64,000 nucleotides of DNA from NCBI GenBank assembly GCA_022829145.1, contig CM040764.1, forward strand, positions 6,991,144-7,055,143, in the 5' to 3' direction. Both the position numbers and the translations under genes were made by a program. Below are positions 38,977 through 64,000 of this stretch, in pieces. The stretch's first letter is position 1. Each line of letters starts with the position of its first letter. The DNA comes from Albula goreensis (Eukaryota > Chordata > Actinopteri > Albuliformes > Albulidae). The notes beneath the pieces were generated by a model. The model worked only from the letters and a program-made list of their open reading frames with translations. It was not told the origin of the DNA and made no database searches.

Positions 38977-41900
38977 TTAAAACCTCATGTCTAGAGTCTC
39001 GTCAAAAATGCTGTCGTCGTGGGAGCTGGCTGCGAGGAAGGATGTGACGGGCGAGCCAGCTGCCATGTTTAGGACACCGGCGCTCGCGCCCGCATTCCGC
39101 ACAGCAATGCTGGTGACGTTGATGCCCAGGGTGAGCCGCGTCTGCTCCAGGGCCTTCTCCGGCACCGCGAAGGCCTCCAGCTTCTTCTCGCCGTTGGCCA
39201 TGTAGGAGTTCTGGCAGCCGCGGCAGATGCAGTCCAGGCAGGCCTTGCGGTTGGAGTAGCACGGGCACCGCTGGCCGCGGCACGTAAGAACACTTGGGTT
39301 TTGGGTGGCCCGCCCGCACTTGCAGCCCTTCTTCTCCTGGGGCTTCTTAAGCACCACTTTGGCGGGGCTCCCCGACTCCAAGCTGTTGCCGGGGAGACGG
39401 TCTTTCGTTTTGTCCTTGGTTTTGGGCGCGCCCTGTCTGGACTTTGAGTAGGGCTTCTTGGGCCCGTGTTCTGGGTTCTTCTTAATGCCCTTGCTGGACA
39501 CCAAGAGGAAGTTGCCAACTTTGGGCATTCCCCCATTGGTTACTGTGGCCGGGGCTGCGCCGGGACGACAGCCTCCCGTTTGACCGCCACAGGTGCCACT
39601 GCCGCGGTAGAAGGCCCCAGGATGATGCTGGCGATGGGGAGGGGCTGGACCTTTTCACTGTCGCTCTCGGACCGCGAGCGCTTGCGGTTGGGGCGGCTGG
39701 CGGGCCTGGGCGTGGCCGCCGAGCAAGAGATCCCAGAGGAGGGCGGCTGTGGGTGACCGGGGGCAGACGGCCTGGAGTCCACGGCAACTGAGGCCTGCGT
39801 GGGCTCGGCGAGAGGGCCATTGGGGTGTCCGAGCTGCCCTGGGTACTGGGGGGTCACGGGCACAGGCTCGGGTTCGGGGTCGAGGCTCCGCAGCACCTCC
39901 TCCACGCTCAGCAGGAGGGGGCCGTCACTGTGCTTGATGTCCTCACCCAGGCCGCACACGTCTATCCCCTCGGCGCACAGCTCTTGCGAGGACTCAGCCT
40001 CACAAACGGGAAGAGCGCTGGGGAAACTATGAGGGTTCAGACCTTCCCTGCTGCTGCTGCTGCTGCTGCACGTGACAACAGGGGCGCCAACGTCCTCCAC
40101 AGGGGAGGGCCCACCATTCCCCAGTTCACCCAAACCCGTCCCACTGCAGTCATTCTGCAGCCCGTTCACATCCGGCAAGCAGGCCGCTACCTCAGCGACC
40201 GGATCAGGTGGCTCCTCGGAGGCCTCCTGCTTGGTGGCACATTCGGCCTCGGGGGCGGGAGGTGTCGGGGAGTGCGACAAACTAAGGGACAGTGAGACGT
40301 GGGACTCGTCCGGCCCGCTTTCATTCAACGACAAACCCTCTTTCAGCACATCCAACACCTCAGGACAATCCTTGATGGAGCTGTTGATTTGATGCGCCAG
40401 GGGAGAGACAGCGACGTACTCGCAGAGCTTCCTGTAACATTCCACCAGAATACACACCTGCTTGCAGTCCTCGAACTGCTCGTAGTTCTTACACCAGCTG
40501 CACGACGGCTTCATTGTCATCTTCTGGCCCTTGCAGGCTTTGCAAACATAGTGCTGGCAAGATGAGTTGCTTGGAGCGACTGGATCTTTCAGTAGGTTTC
40601 CTAAAAAATTTAATTGAGAAATAAATGTGATTAAATCAAATTCCTTTCAGTCAATAAAAGTTCATTTACAAACCATAACCGAGCCAATTCAACTGACGAA
40701 AAATTGAGAATTCTGCTGCGATAAATCTATAAACTCACTGACACAAAATGAAAAGCTCCTTGTTTGAGTTTGTATGCTGGCTAAGCCATACATACACAAT
40801 GGCATTCCAAATCAATAAAACCAAGTAGCATGCTTGTTTATCTGTCACAGGCAATTTGAAAGGGGATGGCGGATGGCACCAGAGGGAGTACATTATTCAA
40901 GTCAGACTTCAGTGTTTGCATTGTTGTATGAGTCCTCCTAAACGCCAGTTGGTAGGAAACCCATGTGACATGTCCCTGACGCGCTTCAGATAGAAAGGCT
41001 CTCTCAGGAGTCGTGACTCGGGTTTCCTTGGAGATGCTGACAAAAGATTGTCTCCCTGCTCCAGTGTCAATATAATCGGCTGCCTTTTTTTTTGCTATCC
41101 ACCTGTCGGTCGGAGGACAATGCAAACCGCAAGGTGAATTTTACCGGTGCACCTTCTTCAATAAAGAAGACTATATCAGCTGTTTTCACCCCCCCAACCC
41201 CAACTCCAAAAATACTTATCTACTGAAGCAGTTGCTTTGCAGCTTAAGCTTTTGAGCTCAGCATAGCTATAGCATTCAGAATGTGTATGGCAAAAATAAA
41301 GGTGGGAGAGAGGAACTCCGAAAGCACCTTATGTCTCATTTGGATGAAAACATTGGTTCTGGCCAAAACGGATGCAGTCAGGCAAAAACAAAAACAAAAA
41401 TGTAGGCAGGCACAGACAATGAACATAAAGCCGGTGAGCTCAGAATTCATGCCAAAAAGACGGTTTGTGTTTTGAATGGTGAGGCTTCTGAAGGCAGCCA
41501 AACATTCTCAAATTCAAAAATGTTCCAAATAGACCATGTCTCTGGGGTGAATTGAGATGGATGTAAATTCCAAACATTAACAGCAGCATACAAGTTGTTA
41601 ACTATAGAAAAAATCTTATCAGATACACAACAGCAAAACTGTATGTAATCTGTACAAGCATTTAGTTTTAGGCTAGACACTGTAGTCGGGAAGGATAGAT
41701 CTTTGAAAAAGTCAGTGAAAATCTCACCACACCACAAACACGTTATTACAGCGCCACCTCAATTTATCACAGGATAACGAATCTCAGCAAATGGTAATCT
41801 CACTGTACCCATCAATAACACAATTTCAATCCTCTACCAATAAGCATTTGGTCTTGGACGTTGGCCCTCGACAATGTTTTATACAATGATTTTATACAGT

Positions 41901-42276
41901 TATGGTTCACACTGCTTCAAATGGAATTTTTTCTCAGCCTAGTCCCAGTTAAGGTAAAACATCAGAATTTTCATGGAAACTTTTGGTTTTACTAGCTTTT
42001 GGGCTCTGCAATCGTCAGAACAAACGAGATACAGCGTTCAAAAATCAGCTCGCACAAATACTGTACTGGCAGTCAAACTAATTTTGCAATCACTTGAAAC
42101 TGATTGTTAATTTTTGGAATAAAATCAAACTCACCGCAAACAAGGCAGGACAGGGACTGCCTGAAGAAAGACAAGAGCTTAAATAGCTCGGCTAGTGACT
42201 GTTGGTCCCGCGGATCGCACTGCAGCACCGAACGAGAAGCTGAAACATACAAAGCGGTGGCATTCACTGGGTTCAT
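38977..42276 (-). CDS. msl2: MSL2 E3 ubiquitin ligase, with an apparent 1-base frameshift
   Basis: MSL2 is the RING subunit of the male-specific-lethal H4K16 acetyltransferase complex and ubiquitinates H2B and other nuclear targets (established). Exon 1 is 42135-42276 and exon 2 is 38977-40600, separated by one GT-AG intron as in other vertebrates. The RING ligands are Cys44, Cys47, Cys62, His64, Cys67, Cys70, Cys81 and Cys84. A Ser/Pro-rich middle contains the conserved SLLLSVEEVLRSL-like block and RKRSRSESDSEKVQPLPI. The CXC domain is at about 39214-39324, and the end reads DETLDMRF. The total coding length is 1766 bases, one short of a multiple of three. Homology jumps frame at 39549-39554, inside a C/G run, with no residues missing. 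Upstream protein reads to a TAA at 39540-39542. A sequencing or assembly error is likelier than loss of function. Confidence 0.93.
40048..40069 (-). repeat. AGC trinucleotide run in MSL2 coding sequence
   Basis: Seven or so consecutive CTG triplets on the plus strand read as AGC on the minus strand. They encode a short polyserine stretch in the disordered middle of MSL2. Length variation between individuals is likely. Confidence 0.8.
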
Positions 42277-44791
42277 CGCAGCAACTTACGCCAGGTAGTT
42301 GGCTGGCCAGGGCTAGCGGAGTAGGAAAAACGGCACGCAGGAGATCCACCTTTTAACTTGAAAACCCTTTACAGACCCAAGTGGAGTTGTGCACTTGGTT
42401 CAGAATTCTGTCGATCCAAAGCAAGAAGAGCAAGAGGCATGTAATTCTAGCAAAAGGCATTGATGAATTCAGATAAACTACGGCTACGGAGGCTATTTTC
42501 CCACAGCTATGGAACACTGGACTGAATTGACTGAGAGGCGACACATTTAGCTAGCTAGGCTAGCGTTGCTAGCTGCTCGAAAGCATCGGGCATAACAACC
42601 GCGCATCACCAGTTGGGCTCAGCGCTTCCCCCTCTTCCATGGCACAAAATACGCCCAAATTATCATCACTACAAGAATGAAACGATTCAAGACACGAAAC
42701 TGATCAAAGCAACGTTAACGACACTGTTGCTAGTAATAAAGAATACATTGGAAACATATCAAGGAGCATGCTATCTTGAACTTCCTCAAGGAAGATTACT
42801 TCGCTGTCTTCCACATCAGATGGTCTTGAACAGTACTCTAATTGCTATTCACCAGCACACAACTGGCGTCCATTCAGCCTTCCAGTTAGCTTGCAGTAGT
42901 AATAGCTAACGTAATGCTATGTTACAGATACCGAAATTCAAACTGAGCATGAAACGTTTGTGGTCTTAATTCTGTGCCATTTTCGAATCCTTGTTCCTCG
43001 TGGACTTCTCTAATTCCTGGTGATAAAAGTCATTCCTTTTAGAATCTCATCCGATCCGATGCATTCAAGTTAATTAATATTTAATAAACAGGCGTATTTG
43101 TTTATTGTCCACGACATCCAGCGGATGTGTCTGAAGAAAAAACAAAAACAAAACAGGCCGCCTCACATCATTGTCTTATTTTACGGTCATATTATTTGAA
43201 CATTCAAAACAGGAAGTCAATGTGGGAACTTTTCTCAAGCAGGAAAATCAGCAAAATAAACACAAAAAGCGATAGATTCTTCAGAGGCCACTTATTTTCA
43301 TCACTGGTTCCAGAATATCCGAATCGAAAATAGGCCGCTTTTTCCTTTTCTTTTGGATTTATCCATCCGTTTCACCTCTTCACCAATGAGTTTCAAGTAG
43401 CCCACTAGCGAGTTCCAACAACATTTCCCGTGTATGTGATATCTGGCTTTACCAATTTCGGTTGCTTTAGTTGCGTAAGAACTCTTACTTTGTCGAAGTA
43501 TTTAATTATACGGAGGCAAATCATTTAAAAACATGATACAACTAACTGGGTAGCTTGCGATGGAGGCTCCCCGTTGCTTCCCCCCTCAGCATATGAAGGA
43601 AGGGGCGCTCTGATCAAGATGTCGCGATAACTCGTATGGAAAATCCCGCGAGAAATTGGTTACCTTGGCTACATATGTGCCATTTTTCCCTGCTCATCAT
43701 CGAATCTTTGCAGCCGAAGAAATGGAGCATAGCTTCTGCGTGAATTAACAACGGCGGAATTTTTCGCCTCTGGCGATGGGTAACGTGATGCAGTCAATGT
43801 CCATAATAGTATGATTGCAAACCTTTAAAATAAGCATTTAAATTGAACAAAGAAAGCTGGACGATTAACGGTAACTAGGACTAGCTGTCATTAAACAAAC
43901 GTTACAAATCAAATGCACCATCCAAGGGAAAAAGGAAAATTAGAGGCAATTCATATTGTCGAATGTCTGCCAACTAAGCTTTACATAGGAATAGGTAGCT
44001 AGTTCAAGAAATTCAAAAAACCATCATGAACAAGCAATAATTTTCTGATACTTTGAGAATTTTTACACAATTTCACTGCTGCAGTTTAATTAAAACATTA
44101 TATCAAAGACGCGCATAACTGTATGGCACAATCCATGTGGCAGAAGACTTAAGCTCCCACATTCAGGATTCCCTTAGCATCTGAGGGGTCCCCCGGCCCT
44201 GTATCTTTCTTGCACAGCACAAAAGGGTTTGCAACTTGATATCGTCCCTACGTTGGATATCCATGTAGCAAGAACTGGATAAAGATTGTATTTATAACAC
44301 TATCGATACATTAAATTGTGTGATGACGTGCTTGTGAATTAGATATCACAATGTTTTCTCTGTCATTCATTTCAATTAAAAGAGAAAAAAAACATGCGGC
44401 AGTTTTCAAGCACACAGCACAAAGTGCTTCACAGCAGCCATAAAACTAAATCAAATGACAAGAGAAAACAAATATGTTCATAGATAAATAATAATGGAAA
44501 ACTATTCGGCTAATGAAGGGTACTGCGAAGCAGGCGTGCTGTGGGCGTTGTTCGAATCGACCACTCATCTGGGGGTACTGCTGGTTGGAACCACTCACAA
44601 GGAACCAGAATACATAATATCATATTACTCGAAGCAACTGTTACTGGGAATTATAGTCCAAGTAAACTTTAAGAGAGAACCAATAACCGCTCAGTTTCTT
44701 GGTTCGCAACGTAGTCAAGTTTTTTGACTCGCAAAGTCATATAAACATCATGTCATCAAGCGCACGCCCCTTCATAAAAGCCATGGCTTGG

Positions 44792-44826
44792 ATTGGTCCG
44801 GCGAAGAAAGTACAACCTTTGATTGG
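44792..44826 (+). promoter_or_regulatory. Paired ATTGG (inverted CCAAT) boxes upstream of PCCB
   Basis: ATTGG occurs at 44792-44796 and 44822-44826, one occurrence about 30 bases from the other. Paired NF-Y-type CCAAT boxes just upstream of the start region are typical of TATA-less housekeeping promoters. The assignment is inferred from position only. Confidence 0.4.
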
Positions 44827-44835
44827 CTGTTAAAG

Positions 44836-44881
44836 GACACTCAATCTGCCATTTTTTTTGGCAGTCGGTCGATTGAGTGTC
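44836..44881 (+). other. Perfect 11-bp inverted repeat abutting the PCCB start
   Basis: Gacactcaatc (44836-44846) is the exact reverse complement of gattgagtgtc (44871-44881). An inner tgcc/ggca pair could extend one side. The hairpin would end nine bases before the PCCB ATG, in the 5' UTR or core promoter. Confidence 0.75.
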
Positions 44882-44889
44882 ACACAGCC

Positions 44890-50470
<5,581 letters not shown>

Positions 50471-50504
50471 TACCGTCCGTCTGGTGCCAGGCATTTCTCG
50501 GGAC

Positions 50505-50516
50505 GGGGGGGGGGGG
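50505..50516. repeat. G12 homopolymer in PCCB 3' UTR
   Basis: Twelve consecutive G residues lie 35 bases past the PCCB stop. Such runs are error-prone in sequencing and may vary in length. Confidence 0.9.
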
Positions 50517-50560
50517 TTCAAAAGCGCACTTGGCAGCTTCTGCTACTGTATTCAAAAATT

Positions 50561-50566
50561 AATAAA
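50561..50566 (+). terminator. PCCB poly(A) signal
   Basis: AATAAA lies 91 bases past the PCCB stop and is followed by a T-rich stretch and a TGTGG motif near 50595. The spacing and the lack of any other nearby hexamer make this the likely end of the transcript. Confidence 0.75.
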
Positions 50567-50579
50567 AATTTTTTCAACT

Positions 50580-51094
50580 GACTCACCGCCTTCTGTGGTA
50601 TGATTTTCGATACTCTGCTGTGAGCTTGAATCACCACACGTTTCCTTCCAAACAAAGCCAATTTCAGCCTTGGAAAGATGACTCTTAAGCCGACCCGTGA
50701 CTTGGGTTCAACACATTAGGATTGGCACAAACATGGTATTGTGACGATTCACTTCAAGCTTTCTGTCTCAATACAGCCTAACTGAGCCCTCTCAAAAAGC
50801 TTATGCCGTTATCCCAGAAAGCTGATGGGACAAATTCTCTCAACTCGGTTCTGCAGAATTGGACTCGGTATGGTGCCGCTACTTCCTATGTGTACACTGC
50901 TGTGTGACTACTGGAGCAACTTAGTAGCAATCAAGAACTCATGACATTTTTATACTAAAAAGGATTAAATTGTGTTTTTTATGACGCCTTTAAGGACCAT
51001 TGCCTCCTCCGACGGATTGCGTTTACTGGAGATGTCGGACCATTAATTTCACACCGCAGAGCAAATGACTCCAAATGACAAAAAAGATTTAACG
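50580..51094. other. Tail-to-tail PCCB/STAG1 spacer
   Basis: About 0.5 kb separates the two convergent poly(A) signals. I see no gene or repeat in it. Confidence 0.6.
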
Positions 51095-51114
51095 CACGCA
51101 TCAAGATTACAGAT

Positions 51115-51120
51115 TTTATT
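51115..51120 (-). terminator. Candidate STAG1 poly(A) signal
   Basis: AATAAA on the minus strand about 1.8 kb past the STAG1 stop, close to a second copy at 51189-51194. Cleavage would fall near 51095-51100. Confidence 0.5.
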
Positions 51121-52945
51121 TAATAAAAAAAAAAAAATCAAAACGTAAATTTCTTAAGTTCACAGAAAAAAAAAAAGATTTAGAACAGTTTATTAAAGGG
51201 AAAGGGGAATACATCCGCATTAGGTTGTACAAAAGAAAAAAAAGTCTTAATATTGAAAATGTACAATTTACAGGATTACTAACAAAACCAATCAAGGAGA
51301 CACTGGGAATATAAAAGCTATTGAGTTGGAACTGAATTTTAGACCCACCCACATGAAAGTACCTAAGATATGAAACAGTCGTTGTGCAGTCTACGATATA
51401 ACTTGCTTCTGACAACATAATGACCGCCAAGCTCAAGGTTTGCTGTGGCTAGGCTCCCTATCATGCTCAACCTACTGTGCCCACGGAACTACACGTGACA
51501 TCATCACCCCACACTTTATATCCAGCTATAACCCCTCCCCCAGCCCCTCCCCCCACCCCATCATCAGCCAATCCTGGCTTCCAGCCTTTTTCTGTCCTAT
51601 TTGGAGCTGGTGGTAGCATAAAGCGCGTTGTCCACAATTTGGCAACAGATCTGTCCAAATATAACTGTACAAACATTTGACCGAAAAAAAAAAAAAAAAA
51701 ATCTCACTTGATTTCAAAACTTCATACTAAACTACTAAAATTCAAAATATTTTAAAACTATTAATTTGTTTTTTTTTTTTTTTCCTTTTAAAACTCCAGG
51801 TTACACAATCCATGTTGCAGACTGGAAAACACTCAAGACCTAGATTTGAGCTGTACAGTTACATGGTTCTTGGATCTAGACTAAAATGAGACCTAGATTT
51901 TTTTATTGATATGGAGGGAGGAAAATGGAGGGAAAGAAATAATCATGAGGAGAAATCCGTCGAGTTGCAGGGCCCCAGACATAACCCATTTGATACATGT
52001 GGACCAATGAGAGACGAGTTTGCTTTGTATGCCGTGAGACAAAGCAACTCCCATTCCTCCAAAGCCACAACACATCTCCATGTAGTAACCACTTCACACC
52101 ACAAGATTACTTTTGATTTATTTTTTTTTCTTTAGAGGTGAGGGACTGGACTGATAAGTATCCGTGGTTAAAATAAGTTTTCCTACGCAACGATGTACAC
52201 TGCACTGGTATTCAACTTCACGTCTTCCGAGAGAGAGAGGAAAAAAAACAAAAGAAAAAAAAAACCCAACACCATGACACCCTGAAAAACAAAACTGCCT
52301 TCTGACCACAACACTACACCAAACTAATGACCTGTACAGTGTTGGAGACCAAGCCAGCGGTGGAGGAGACATGAATAAATGTACACCTTCAAAACAGGGG
52401 GGTAGTGGCATCTGGCACGATGTCCTCTGACATTAGAAAGTGTACCACAACATTAACCGAATCCAGTGTGAACCCATACTGTTTGTACTGCTGAAATTCT
52501 AACAGGCATGATTTTAAAACTCTTATCCTGAAGATTTTTTGATTTTTTTTTTTTTTTTTTTTTTTAAACATACAACTTTTTGTTTTTGAATTACAAATTT
52601 TTAAAGATTAAAACGGATCCTTGAGGGAGTCTTTTGGGTGGGTGTAACCAGCACCGGATGCTCGGGGGAAGGGGGAGGGGGAACGGGGAGGAGGGGGATC
52701 CATGGGCAAACACGTTGCCATGGAGACGCAGGGCAACAACAATCCTCTACATCCGGAACCGGAGTCACGGACGACTGACAGATTTCCTTGTCTGTTTTTT
52801 TGTCCTACTAAAAAAAGAAGTCATTTTTTTTCCCCAAATACATTTCACAAGCAATCACAGTTAAAAGGCCCCTTTGCTCCGCTCAAAATCCTGTTTTTTC
52901 TTCTTCTACTTCTTTCAGCTGAAGGTCCTCCCTCATTGTGTGTAT
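51121..52945 (-). other. stag1: STAG1 3' UTR (inferred)
   Basis: About 1.8 kb between the STAG1 stop and its candidate poly(A) signals. In the mRNA sense it carries an A-rich run (plus-strand T at about 52545-52565 and 51769-51783) and U runs (plus-strand A near 51684-51700). No coding frame is supportable. The extent is inferred from the hexamers only. Confidence 0.5.
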
Positions 52946-63858
<10,913 letters not shown>

Positions 63859-64000
63859 CTGTGGAGGAAAACGGCAACCGTTGACGGAAGAAAATCCACT
63901 GATCCCACCAAATTATCCCGCCAGCCCGAACCCTTCAACATCACAGACCTTAAGTTTCAAACACTTCCAATTCTCTCAGATCTTTGAGCGCAAAGCACTG
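63859..64000 (-). other. stag1: STAG1 intron running off the right edge
   Basis: No exon is visible upstream of the exon at 63760-63858. The sequence begins with its acceptor (ctccacag in the gene's sense) and then reads as intron to the window end. Confidence 0.7.

Larger units (their letters stand above)
42277..44889. promoter_or_regulatory. Divergent MSL2/PCCB intergenic and promoter region
   Basis: The two start codons face away from each other across 2.6 kb. The segment must contain both 5' UTRs and promoters. At 43622-43627 there is TCGCGA and at 43647-43653 CGCGAGA. These CpG-containing motifs resemble the TCTCGCGAGA promoter element. They lie in the most promoter-like patch (about 43560-43780). 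The remainder is AT-rich without recognisable genes, and a 77-codon open frame at 44494-44727 has no supporting features. Confidence 0.45.

Noticed and set aside
39530-39570. A short intron instead of a frameshift in MSL2
   Set aside because: Homology to MSL2 continues without missing or extra residues across the shift, and vertebrate MSL2 has no intron here.
39466-40392. Plus-strand open frames opposite MSL2 exon 2
   Set aside because: They are shadows of the GC-rich MSL2 coding sequence with no family resemblance of their own.
44494-44727. A 77-codon open frame upstream of PCCB
   Set aside because: No recognisable domain, and no clear link to the PCCB transcript.
44788-44889. Using the upstream ATG as the PCCB start
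   Set aside because: The added 34 residues include several acidic residues and would mask the presequence. The ATG at 44890 has the better context and length.

Overview
The window looks like nuclear DNA from a vertebrate, most likely a ray-finned fish. It contains five multi-exon, GT-AG-spliced, single-copy vertebrate genes. The introns are short and AT-rich, microsatellites and homopolymers are frequent, and there are degenerate tRNA-derived SINE-like and foldback repeats of a kind common in teleosts. I cannot name the species. Orthology calls rest on comparing hand-spliced proteins with human proteins as I remember them.

Layout. (1) 1-14692 has no gene I can support. It holds a G/A-rich polypurine tract with a (GGGA)n run, a ~615 bp CA-rich satellite, CT runs and two short exon-like islands. 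(2) 14693-20587 (+) is a complete five-exon NCEH1 (AADACL1) with its catalytic triad intact. (3) 20588-29844 is intergenic and holds two SINE-like copies, a foldback element and a short tandem repeat. (4) 29845-32401 (+) is a complete five-exon TNFSF10 (TRAIL). (5) 32402-38976 is intergenic and includes the probable MSL2 3' UTR. (6) 38977-42276 (-) is a two-exon MSL2, complete except for an apparent one-base frameshift. (7) 42277-44889 is the divergent MSL2/PCCB spacer. (8) 44890-50470 (+) is a complete 15-exon PCCB. (9) 51115-63858 (-) is the 3' part of STAG1, with 24 coding exons that join in frame, its 3' UTR and its poly(A) signal. The rest of STAG1 lies beyond the right edge.

The genes are not a functional pathway. 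NCEH1 is an ER lipid esterase, TNFSF10 a membrane-anchored death ligand, MSL2 a nuclear E3 ligase of the H4K16 acetyltransferase complex, PCCB a mitochondrial carboxylase subunit and STAG1 a cohesin subunit. What they share is synteny. The MSL2(-)/PCCB(+)/STAG1(-) order matches human 3q22.3 and the NCEH1-TNFSF10 tandem matches human 3q26.31, but here the two blocks are only about 6.6 kb apart.

I found no convincing undescribed biological system. The items most worth checking are the MSL2 frameshift, the hairpin and in-frame upstream ATG at the PCCB start, the 72-bp higher-order structure in the CA satellite, and the exon-like islands.
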